Assembly: GCA_007116105.1 (NCBI GenBank)
Contig: SKJA01000112.1
Span: forward strand, 1-6,053
DNA from: Candidatus Izemoplasma sp.
GTDB taxonomy: Bacteria > Bacillota_I > Bacilli_A > Izemoplasmatales > Izemoplasmataceae
Length of the DNA: 6,053 nucleotides
Reading direction: 5' to 3'
Shown piece by piece: positions 1 to 4,901 of the stretch. Position 1 is the first letter of the stretch; every line of letters starts with the position of its first letter. Under the pieces are notes generated by a model. It searched no databases. It saw only the letters and a list, made by a program, of their open reading frames with translations, and was not told the DNA's origin. The translations under genes and the position numbers were made by a program.

Positions 1-442
1 AGTGATGACCATAGACTCGAATGACGGGAACTTTAAGAGGACTAGGGTTCTCAATGATCTCTAAAAGTTCTTTGTCAATCATTTCCAAAGACCGGCCTTC
101 TAAGGGGTTCGCATAAGCGTCCTTAGCGGCTTGGTTAGCCCAAGCAATCACATTCCCTTCACTCAATAAAATAATGCCCACGGGGTGGTATTGAGTCAAT
201 TTTGATGCGATGTCATCTTTATTCTTCAACGCTTTTGTTTTGGTAAGTAACCGGCGTTCATACCGTGCTAATAGGACACTAGACTTGCGGTGCGACAAAC
301 GCATCAGCACAGTGAAAAAAAGCGTTAATGCCAACGCACTGATGCTGAGGATGAAAAGTTCTCTTTGCATGATGGTTAAAAGACTGCTTAAGCTAAACAC
401 ACTTAGAAGTCCAATGAGCACATGCTTGTAGCGTCGTGGCAT
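1..442 (-). CDS. gdpP: Cyclic-di-AMP phosphodiesterase GdpP (YybT family), N-terminal part
   Basis: The first 147 codons are visible; the gene runs off the left edge. Two hydrophobic helices (about residues 7-25 and 28-47) are followed by a basic stretch (residues 49-70) and then a PAS-like segment beginning near residue 84, with the motif HPVGIILL (86-93) and WANQAA (101-106). This membrane-anchor-plus-PAS order is typical of GdpP, which in known members continues into a degenerate GGDEF and a DHH/DHHA1 phosphodiesterase domain that hydrolyses c-di-AMP; those domains lie outside the window. In characterised YybT the PAS domain can bind haem. The ATG at 440-442 is chosen because GAGGTG (448-453) sits 5 nt upstream. 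In many Bacillota gdpP is followed by rplI and dnaB and lies close to rpsR; here two opposite-strand genes separate it from rpsR. The identity rests on the N-terminus only. Confidence 0.82.
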   Translation of the reverse strand, partial: MPRRYKHVLIGLLSVFSLSSLLTIMQRELFILSISALALTLFFTVLMRLSHRKSSVLLARYERRLLTKTKALKNKDDIASKLTQYHPVGIILLSEGNVIAWANQAAKDAYANPLEGRSLEMIDKELLEIIENPSPLKVPVIRVYGHH

Positions 443-472
443 AGATCCACCTCACGTTTTCTAGTCCATAAT

Positions 473-500
473 ATTATAGCACAACGACAAACTTTGTCAC
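473..500 (-). promoter_or_regulatory. Promoter of gdpP (extended -10)
   Basis: On the minus strand a perfect TATAAT (473-478) is preceded by TGC, giving an extended -10. GTGACA (495-500) lies 16 bp upstream as a -35. The predicted start near 466 leaves a leader of about 24 nt containing the GAGGTG ribosome binding site. It is divergent from the yhhQ promoter, and the two -35 boxes are only 15 bp apart. Confidence 0.7.
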
Positions 501-515
501 GCCCGACGTCATTTC

Positions 516-544
516 TTGACAGCACTTAAAAAAAACACTAAAAT
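516..544 (+). promoter_or_regulatory. Promoter of yhhQ
   Basis: A perfect -35 TTGACA (516-521) is followed after 17 bp by TAAAAT (539-544). The expected transcription start, about 7 nt downstream, falls at G551, which is also the first base of the leader hairpin. That coincidence supports both calls. It is divergent to the gdpP promoter. Confidence 0.78.
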
Positions 545-550
545 AGCTCA

Positions 551-595
551 GTATCACGCAGTTCGAAACCATCCTGCGATACCAAAACTAGGAGG
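551..595 (+). promoter_or_regulatory. Candidate preQ1-I-like riboswitch leader of yhhQ
   Basis: The leader can fold a 5-bp stem CGCAG (557-561)/CTGCG (574-578) closing a 12-nt loop that starts with TTC and ends with C573. An A-rich tail follows, ending AAAACTA (584-590), and runs straight into AGGAGG (590-595). Stem length, loop length, the UUC after the stem, the loop's last C (the preQ1-pairing position in known aptamers) and the A-rich ACUA tail all match the classic preQ1-I layout. Outer bases GTAT (551-554) and ATAC (579-582) can extend the stem to 9 bp around a 2-nt bulge. The overlap with the Shine-Dalgarno suggests translational control. Weak point: I do not find the expected UAG/CUA pseudoknot pairing; only short alternatives (for example CC 569-570 with GG) are possible. 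The downstream precursor transporter strengthens the call. Confidence 0.45.
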
Positions 596-601
596 AATCA
601 C

Positions 602-1273
602 ATGAATGAATTTTTATGGTTAGCGTTTGCGCTAGTCAACTTTTTACTGGTCACTTTGTCGTACAAGCTCTTCGGTAAAACCGGGCTCTTGGTGTGGATT
701 GGCTTAGGGACCATTTTAGCCAACATCCAAGTGACCAAGACCATAGAGTTGTTTGGCCTGACGGCGACGCTGGGTAACATTATGTATGGCACACTCTTTT
801 TAGTCACCGATGCGTTGGGTGAAAAATACGGTTTAAAAGACGCAAAAAAAGCGGTCTATCTTGGCATCTTCTCACTTTTAGCCACCGTCATCATCATGCA
901 AGTGGTCTTACTCTTTCAACCCAGTGGGGATGATTTTGCTCAAGACGCTCTGGTCACCATCTTTGGTCTGTTGCCTCGTATTGCCCTAGGCAGTTTGACG
1001 GCCTATGCCCTTGCACAACTCTTTGATGTGCACATCTTCAACTACTTGAAAGTGCGTCAAGGCGATGGTCGTAAGCTGTATCTACGAAACATTCTATCCA
1101 CACTCGCCTCACAAGCTCTAGATACTTTAGTGTTTGTCCCCATTGCTTTCTTAGGCGTTTTCCCTTTATCCGTGGTGTTAGAGATTGCACTCACAACCTA
1201 CCTGATCAAAGTGTTGGTTGCTGCTTTGGATACGCCTTTTGTGTATTGGATTCGTCACATCAAGCCTTTGTAG
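602..1273 (+). CDS. yhhQ: Queuosine precursor transporter, YhhQ/VUT family
   Basis: This is a polytopic membrane protein of 223 aa, the usual size for the YhhQ/QPTR (VUT_1) family, which imports queuosine precursors such as preQ0/preQ1 for tRNA wobble-base modification. About six membrane segments are visible (near residues 4-23, 28-47, 53-71, 84-105, 118-140, 167-188), with a further hydrophobic stretch at 190-208. Family hallmarks are ANIQVTK (40-46), the acidic motif TDALGEKYG (69-77), R162 with ST and SQALDT (166-175), and K203 followed by DTP (210-212). The ATG at 602 is preceded by AGGAGG (590-595) with a 6-nt gap. It has its own promoter and a preQ1-I-like leader and ends in a terminator, so it is probably monocistronic. 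No queuosine biosynthesis gene is visible, so the exact substrate (preQ0, preQ1, queuine) is inferred. Confidence 0.88.
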   Translation: MNEFLWLAFALVNFLLVTLSYKLFGKTGLLVWIGLGTILANIQVTKTIELFGLTATLGNIMYGTLFLVTDALGEKYGLKDAKKAVYLGIFSLLATVIIMQVVLLFQPSGDDFAQDALVTIFGLLPRIALGSLTAYALAQLFDVHIFNYLKVRQGDGRKLYLRNILSTLASQALDTLVFVPIAFLGVFPLSVVLEIALTTYLIKVLVAALDTPFVYWIRHIKPL

Positions 1274-1285
1274 CCCCTATATAGG

Positions 1286-1308
1286 AGCCCTTCAAGGGCT
1301 TTTATTTT
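1286..1308 (+). terminator. Intrinsic terminator of yhhQ
   Basis: A 6-bp GC-rich stem AGCCCT (1286-1291)/AGGGCT (1295-1300) with a 3-nt loop is followed by a T-rich run to 1308, 13 nt after the yhhQ stop codon. It separates yhhQ from the lipoprotein gene. Confidence 0.8.
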
Positions 1309-1337
1309 GCTTTCAAAAAAATAAAAATGCATCGGCT

Positions 1338-1366
1338 AAGACAAAATTAGTTCGTGTTGCTATCCT
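1338..1366 (+). promoter_or_regulatory. Possible weak promoter of the haem-domain lipoprotein gene
   Basis: An extended -10, TGC plus TATCCT (1361-1366), lies 17 bp after AAGACA (1338-1343), which is a 4/6 match to TTGACA. It would start transcription around 1373, leaving a very short leader with the ribosome binding site almost at the 5' end. A promoter is needed here because yhhQ ends in a terminator, but this match is modest. Confidence 0.28.
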
Positions 1367-1385
1367 TATAGCGAGGAGGGCTCTT

Positions 1386-1724
1386 ATGAAAAAAACTTTA
1401 TTCTTTATTCTAAGTCTCACAGCCTTAGTGCTCTTAAGCGCGTGTGGGAACACCACACCTACGGTTGAACGCATTCCTGAGGCTGAACTGCGTGAGTTTA
1501 CGCTCGAAGAACTATCCCAGTACGATGGGTTAGATGGGCGTCAAGCGTACATTGCAGTCAACGGATTTGTCTATGATGTCTCGGACTCAGCGCGGTGGCG
1601 CGGAGGCAGTCATAATGGGTTTCGAGCCGGCGCAGACCTAACGGAAGAGATTCAAGGTGTCTCTCCACACGGCACACGCGTTTTAGACAACATTCCAAGA
1701 ATTGGTCGACTGATTGAAGAGTAA
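1386..1724 (+). CDS. Lipoprotein with cytochrome b5-like haem-binding domain
   Basis: This 112-aa protein begins with a signal peptide: MKK, a hydrophobic core (4-17) and the lipobox LSAC, with C20 as the lipidated residue, so it should sit on the outer face of the membrane. A short linker leads to a compact domain (about 37-110) resembling bacterial cytochrome b5-like haem/steroid-binding proteins: FTLEELSQYDG (38-48), AYIAVNGFVYDVSDS (54-68), W71, GGSHNG (73-78) and SPHGTRVL (93-100). H76 and H95 fall where this family carries its haem ligands. The ATG at 1386 is chosen over an in-frame start at 1218 because AGGAGG (1374-1379) lies 6 nt upstream and the signal peptide starts there; the longer frame runs through yhhQ and its terminator. 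Electron transfer or haem binding is inferred from the fold; no redox partner is seen nearby. Confidence 0.8.
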   Translation: MKKTLFFILSLTALVLLSACGNTTPTVERIPEAELREFTLEELSQYDGLDGRQAYIAVNGFVYDVSDSARWRGGSHNGFRAGADLTEEIQGVSPHGTRVLDNIPRIGRLIEE

Positions 1725-1764
1725 AAAAAGCTTATTCGTTCAACACAACGAATAAGCTTTTTTA
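1723..1764. terminator. Bidirectional intrinsic terminator between the lipoprotein gene and rpsR
   Basis: A perfect 17-bp inverted repeat (1724-1740 with 1747-1763) with a 6-nt loop has an A-run on its left and a T-run on its right, so it gives hairpin plus U-tract on both strands. It begins inside the lipoprotein stop codon and ends 2 nt from the rpsR stop codon, serving both convergent transcripts. Confidence 0.92.
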
Positions 1765-1765
1765 A

Positions 1766-1996
1766 TTAATCTTTTACGAAAGGCAGTAATGCCATGTGAC
1801 GAGCACGTTTGATCGCAACAGAAAGTTCTTTTTGGTAACCAGCTTTTGTGCCAGTGACACGTTTTGGTAAAATCTTTCCGCGATCTGAGATGAAACGTTT
1901 TAAGAGTTCAACATCTTTGTAATCGATGTAACTAATTTTATTTTCTGTAAAAAAGCATACTTTTTTACGACGTTTACGAAAGTTTCCGCGAGCCAT
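1766..1996 (-). CDS. rpsR: 30S ribosomal protein S18
   Basis: This 76-aa protein is full length for bacterial S18, which binds the 30S platform as a heterodimer with S6. A basic N-terminus (residues 3-12) is followed by the family core: CFFTENKI (14-21), YIDYKDVELL (23-32), ISDRGKILPKRVTGT (36-50) and AIKRARHMALLPF (61-73). Only one cysteine (C14) is present. The ATG at 1994-1996 is preceded by AAAGGAG (2004-2010) with a 7-nt gap. It is the last gene of the rpsF-ssb-rpsR operon, 17 nt downstream of ssb, and ends at the bidirectional terminator. Expression should follow the rpsF promoter and its leader. Confidence 0.98.
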   Translation of the reverse strand: MARGNFRKRRKKVCFFTENKISYIDYKDVELLKRFISDRGKILPKRVTGTKAGYQKELSVAIKRARHMALLPFVKD

Positions 1997-2013
1997 GTTC
2001 TCTCTCCTTTAGT

Positions 2014-2523
2014 TTAAAATGGTAAGTCATCGTCCTCAATGTCGAGGGGTGGGGCTTGACGGGCATCAGACGTTTGTGCTGAGCGCTCATAACGGCTTTG
2101 GTTTTCACCACCGTAGCGATTGCTGTTGCGGTCTTGATAATCGTTGTTACGAGCGTAACCACTTTGTTGTGGAGCCTCATAACCACCACTGTTCCCATCT
2201 TGACTTTTTGGTTCTAAAAATTGAATCGAATCTGCTAAAACTTCTATGGTCGTACGACGTTGTCCCGTTTGGTCTTCATAACTGTTGCTTTGGAGACGAC
2301 CATCAATCCCAATTAGGGCACCTTTTCGCACATACTGTGCGAGGGTTTCTGCTTGTCTACGCCATGCAACGACACGAATGAAATCGGTTTGTTGATCGGC
2401 TTCATTGCGTGAAAATGGACGATTGACCGCCACTTGGAAGTTCACCACAGGAATATCCGATTGGGTGCGTTTCAATTCTGGGTCGTGCGTTAAACGCCCG
2501 ACTAGTACCACACGGTTTAACAT
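2014..2523 (-). CDS. ssb: Single-stranded DNA-binding protein
   Basis: This 169-aa protein is a typical bacterial SSB, which coats single-stranded DNA as a tetramer and recruits repair and replication enzymes. The OB-fold spans about residues 1-106, with MLNRVVLVGRLTHDPELK (1-18), FQVAVNRPF (29-37), DFIRVVAWRRQAE (47-59), GRLQSNSYEDQTGQRR (75-90) and VLADSIQFLEPK (95-106). A flexible linker rich in Gly, Asn, Gln, Ser and Arg (107-158) leads to the acidic partner-binding tip DDDLPF (164-169). The ATG is preceded by AAAGGAG with a spacer of about 9 nt. The gene sits in the classic position between rpsF and rpsR, with 15-nt and 17-nt gaps. It appears intact, with a full linker and tip. Confidence 0.98.
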   Translation of the reverse strand: MLNRVVLVGRLTHDPELKRTQSDIPVVNFQVAVNRPFSRNEADQQTDFIRVVAWRRQAETLAQYVRKGALIGIDGRLQSNSYEDQTGQRRTTIEVLADSIQFLEPKSQDGNSGGYEAPQQSGYARNNDYQDRNSNRYGGENQSRYERSAQTSDARQAPPLDIEDDDLPF

Positions 2524-2538
2524 AGAAGCACTCCTTTA

Positions 2539-2826
2539 TTAACGTACGTCTTTAATAATTAAGTAGCGGATGACATCTTCGTTCAAGCGAATGACACGAT
2601 CGAATTCCGCACGGGCTTCTTCGGTCGCTTCGACATCCACCACGACATAATAGCCTTTGGTGTGATGATCGATTTCATACGCGAGTTCGCGGGTACCCCA
2701 TTCTTTTACTTTCACAACGTTGGATGCGTGCGCAGGGAAAATGTTGTGTAATGTCTCGATGATGGTTTTGCGTTGCGCTTCTTCAACGGTTGGACGAATG
2801 ATGTACATGATCTCATATTTAGTCAT
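2539..2826 (-). CDS. rpsF: 30S ribosomal protein S6
   Basis: This 95-aa protein matches the usual bacterial S6 length. S6 binds S18 on the 30S platform. Family landmarks are MTKYEIMYIIRPTVEE (1-16), the central strand WGTRELAYEI (43-52) followed by KGYYVVVDVEA (57-67), and the C-terminal LNEDVIRYLIIKD (81-93). The start at 2824-2826 is supported by AAGGAGGT (2833-2840) with a 6-nt gap. It is the first gene of rpsF-ssb-rpsR, driven by its own strong promoter at 2895-2923. The leader can fold so that the Shine-Dalgarno is paired, consistent with the known autoregulation of this operon by the S6:S18 complex in other bacteria. Confidence 0.98.
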   Translation of the reverse strand: MTKYEIMYIIRPTVEEAQRKTIIETLHNIFPAHASNVVKVKEWGTRELAYEIDHHTKGYYVVVDVEATEEARAEFDRVIRLNEDVIRYLIIKDVR

Positions 2827-2832
2827 GTCTAT

Positions 2833-2889
2833 ACCTCCTTCTGGTCTGATGGCGGACGAGCCGCAAGGGGAGTGCTCTTTTGAGCACGC
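2833..2889 (-). promoter_or_regulatory. Structured rpsF leader, candidate S6:S18 autoregulatory element
   Basis: The predicted transcript starts near 2889 and opens with a perfect 6-bp hairpin, GUGCUC/GAGCAC with an AAAA loop (2872-2887). Next, CUCCCCUU (2872-2865) can pair with the ribosome binding site AAGGAGG (2840-2834) through four pairs, a C-A mismatch and two further pairs. This encloses a GCGG/CCGC hairpin (2861-2864 with 2852-2855) and a CCG trinucleotide. S6:S18-responsive rpsF leaders with a conserved CCG element are known in many bacteria; membership here is inferred from position, SD masking and the CCG, not from an alignment. Confidence 0.45.
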
Positions 2890-2894
2890 GCATT

Positions 2895-2923
2895 ATTATA
2901 GCACACCACTTTCAGGATGTAAA
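2895..2923 (-). promoter_or_regulatory. Strong promoter of the rpsF-ssb-rpsR operon
   Basis: On the minus strand TTTACA (2918-2923, 5/6 match) is followed after exactly 17 bp by a perfect TATAAT (2895-2900) preceded by TGC (extended -10). The -35 begins 3 bp beyond the hydrolase stop codon, and no terminator lies between, so read-through from cinA-hydrolase into rpsF is possible. Confidence 0.85.
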
Positions 2924-2926
2924 CCA

Positions 2927-3655
2927 TTAACCTTCTGTGATCTTTAAACGTTTGAGTAGGGCTTCAAACATAGGTTTATTGATTTTGTGTCCTGTTTCAA
3001 AGGTCTCAACAGTGACGTCTTTTAAGGAAGCTGTTTCCAGCCATTCCGTGGTTGCGCTCAAGGGAATTTCTTGATCGTTTAGCCCATGATAGACATGCAG
3101 TGACTTCATGGCTAATGCGTCTGGTTTGAGGCTCGGGTTCAGCTTCTTAATTTTGGCTTTTCCAGCCTCAATGAGTGTTTGATACCGTGCGCTTAAGGTA
3201 GGGTTCAAATGCTGGTAAAAGGCTTCATAGTTGGGTGTGCTCATGAGAATATACAGTCGATTTAATCGTTTGGTTTGACTGGCTAAATGATAGCCAATTA
3301 ACCCACCTAAAGAAATGCCTATGTAGTCAAACTCAGAAAAACGCGTTTGGTAGACTGATTCATAGATGGCCAAGACGTCTTCCGCCGTGGGTTCAATTAA
3401 GTCAAACATGCGCAGTTCACCGTGGGGTGAGTGTCCATTGAGAAATGGTGCTTCACCCCGTTCACCATGACCCACAGTATCAAGACCCACCACCACATAG
3501 CCTAAGTTCGCAATGGCCACACCCATGAGGTTCATCACTTTCTCTTTGTTGCCATAAATGCCGTGTTGTAAGAAGATCAGACGCTTGGCCTGAGGCCCTT
3601 CATACGCCAAATAAGGTATCGTACCAAGGGTGCCTTGATGGATGTTAACACCCAT
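2927..3655 (-). CDS. Alpha/beta hydrolase, YitV-like esterase/peptidase family
   Basis: This 242-aa protein has a complete alpha/beta-hydrolase catalytic set: the oxyanion-hole HG (H31-G32 in LQHGIYG), the nucleophile elbow GISLGG with S115, an acid at D194 (HGLNDQEIP) and a histidine at H223 (ETGHKINKP). The motif GHGERGE (62-68) and the segment MSTPNYEAFYQ (138-148) resemble Bacillus YitV-type hydrolases. There is no signal peptide or membrane helix, so it is cytoplasmic. The substrate cannot be read from sequence; small esters or acyl derivatives are typical of the family. The ATG at 3653-3655 overlaps the 3' end of cinA by 11 bp, with AGGTGAA (3661-3667) inside cinA as its ribosome binding site, so the two are co-transcribed and probably translationally coupled. 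It ends 3 bp before the rpsF promoter. Confidence 0.82.
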   Translation of the reverse strand: MGVNIHQGTLGTIPYLAYEGPQAKRLIFLQHGIYGNKEKVMNLMGVAIANLGYVVVGLDTVGHGERGEAPFLNGHSPHGELRMFDLIEPTAEDVLAIYESVYQTRFSEFDYIGISLGGLIGYHLASQTKRLNRLYILMSTPNYEAFYQHLNPTLSARYQTLIEAGKAKIKKLNPSLKPDALAMKSLHVYHGLNDQEIPLSATTEWLETASLKDVTVETFETGHKINKPMFEALLKRLKITEG

Positions 3656-4859
3656 GCCGTTTCACCTGACAGATGAGTAAATAAAACGCATAAGCCACCG
3701 CACGGTGACGAATCGTTTGGCGATCCCCTGGGAAGAACCGTTCAACACTGTGTGTTTGACCTTCATAATGTACCCCAAACAGGACGGTTCCAACAGGTTT
3801 TTCAGGGCTTCCCCCGCCGGGTCCAGCAATACCGGATATTGCCAGAGTTAAATCCGCTTGGGTTTTTTGTGCCAGACTTTCGGCCATGGCACGCACCGCT
3901 TCATGTGACACCACACCAAAGGATGCAAGGGTGCTTGGATGAAGGTCGAGTGTTTTTATTTTGATGTCGTTGTCGTAAAGGACATAACTCTCTTTAAACA
4001 CCTCAGAAACACCCGCAACATTGCCAAGACGTCCACTGAATAATCCTGTGGTACACGACTCTACGGCCGAGAGTGTTTCCCCTCGTAAGCGTAGTTCACG
4101 AACTAAGATTTCTTCAAAGGTCTCCGTGTATGGCCCCATGATGTAGCGGTTAAATTTCGCTTTAAACGCTTCTAACGCTTTATGAAGTGCGTCTTTATTG
4201 GTGCTGGTAAAAATGTACTGGATCTCGCCCACACCCGCATAGGGTGCGATGCGTACGAGTGGGTGTTGTGCTTCAAAGCCCTCAAGCTTATCTTGCATCT
4301 CGGATTCACCAATCCCAGCGACCAAAAAGCCTTCTTGTTCAATTTCGACATCCCTTTGATTGAGTAACAATGGTTTCACTAAATCGAGCATTGGACGCAT
4401 CTCATTGGGGGGACCTGGCAAAAGAATGAAGGTTTGATTTTGATGTTTGACCAACATCCCAGGTGCGGTGCCTAAGGGGTTGTCTAAGATTTCTGCTTCT
4501 AAGGGAAAATACGCCTGCTTCCGGTTGGATTCAGGCATCACCTTTCCGTATTTAGCGAACATCGTTGAAATCGCGTGTAAGGATGGCTCATGAAGGCTTA
4601 GGGTAAGACCTAAGTACTCACACACGACTTCTTTGGTCATGTCATCGGGTGTTGGCCCTAGCCCTCCTGTTAATATCACAATCGGGTCATCGGCATGCTT
4701 AAGTGCCGCACGAATGGCGGTGGCGTGATCTTGAATGGTGTACGCTTTCGCCACCCCAATGCCCATCATCCGCAGTTCTTTGGCGATGTAGGTTAAGTTG
4801 GTGTTGAGCGTTTTACCCATCAACAATTCATTGCCAACGCTGATGATTGTACTGTTCAT
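3645..4859 (-). CDS. cinA: CinA family protein (MoCF-like domain plus NMN amidase domain)
   Basis: This 404-aa protein has the standard two-domain CinA architecture and length. The N-terminal MoCF/COG1058 domain (about 1-170) shows SVGNELLMGK (7-16), TGGLGPTPDDMTKE (64-77), NPLGTAPGM (127-135) and LPGPPNEM (147-154). In characterised CinA this domain acts as an ADP-ribose pyrophosphatase. The C-terminal PncC domain (about 245-400) shows AVESCTTG (265-272), GVVSHEAVRAMAE (315-327) and SGIAGPGGGSPEKPVG (342-357); this type of domain deamidates NMN in pyridine-nucleotide recycling. The catalytic-region serine S268 is present; the usual CTGG reads CTTG here. The ATG at 4857-4859 has AGGAGG (4866-4871) 6 nt upstream. 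It is the first gene of a pair with the hydrolase, starting about 20 nt after a terminator. A link to competence or recA cannot be judged here. Confidence 0.96.
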   Translation of the reverse strand: MNSTIISVGNELLMGKTLNTNLTYIAKELRMMGIGVAKAYTIQDHATAIRAALKHADDPIVILTGGLGPTPDDMTKEVVCEYLGLTLSLHEPSLHAISTMFAKYGKVMPESNRKQAYFPLEAEILDNPLGTAPGMLVKHQNQTFILLPGPPNEMRPMLDLVKPLLLNQRDVEIEQEGFLVAGIGESEMQDKLEGFEAQHPLVRIAPYAGVGEIQYIFTSTNKDALHKALEAFKAKFNRYIMGPYTETFEEILVRELRLRGETLSAVESCTTGLFSGRLGNVAGVSEVFKESYVLYDNDIKIKTLDLHPSTLASFGVVSHEAVRAMAESLAQKTQADLTLAISGIAGPGGGSPEKPVGTVLFGVHYEGQTHSVERFFPGDRQTIRHRAVAYAFYLLICQVKRHGC

Positions 4860-4879
4860 CTAAACCCTCCTAAAGGACG

Positions 4880-4901
4880 AAAAAGGGCCAAAGCCCTTTT
4901 T
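4880..4901 (-). terminator. Intrinsic terminator after the ychF-membrane protein pair
   Basis: A perfect inverted repeat (4880-4888 with 4893-4901), with a GGGC/GCCC core and 4-nt loop, is flanked by A- and T-runs. On the minus strand it follows the stop codon of the membrane protein directly and ends in five U. It lies only 20 nt upstream of the cinA start codon. It would also work on the plus strand, where no gene needs it. Confidence 0.82.

Noticed and set aside
210..431. Plus-strand open frame of 73 codons
   Set aside because: It lies opposite the GdpP N-terminus, has no ribosome binding site, and its translation has no family features.
598..807. Minus-strand open frame of 69 codons
   Set aside because: Antisense shadow of the yhhQ 5' half, with no ribosome binding site or promoter of its own.
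1218..1385. N-terminal extension of the lipoprotein gene from an ATG at 1218
   Set aside because: It would overlap yhhQ and run through its terminator. The signal peptide, lipobox and AGGAGG all fix the start at 1386.
1974..2381. Overlapping frames on both strands (1974-2198 minus, 2019-2381 plus)
   Set aside because: Both are shadows of ssb, whose low-complexity linker keeps other frames open. Neither shows a recognisable protein.
2872..2887. Inverted repeat as a plus-strand terminator or operator
   Set aside because: No T-run follows on either strand. Its place at the predicted 5' end of the rpsF transcript fits a leader hairpin better.
2720..2947. Plus-strand open frame of 75 codons
   Set aside because: It runs antisense to rpsF, its leader and its promoter, and is not protein-like.
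3752..4367. Short plus-strand frames at 3752-3964 and 4182-4367
   Set aside because: Antisense shadows of cinA without ribosome binding sites.
4880..4901. Plus-strand terminator for an unseen gene
   Set aside because: The hairpin is symmetrical, but no plus-strand gene precedes it; it is explained as the minus-strand terminator after the membrane protein.
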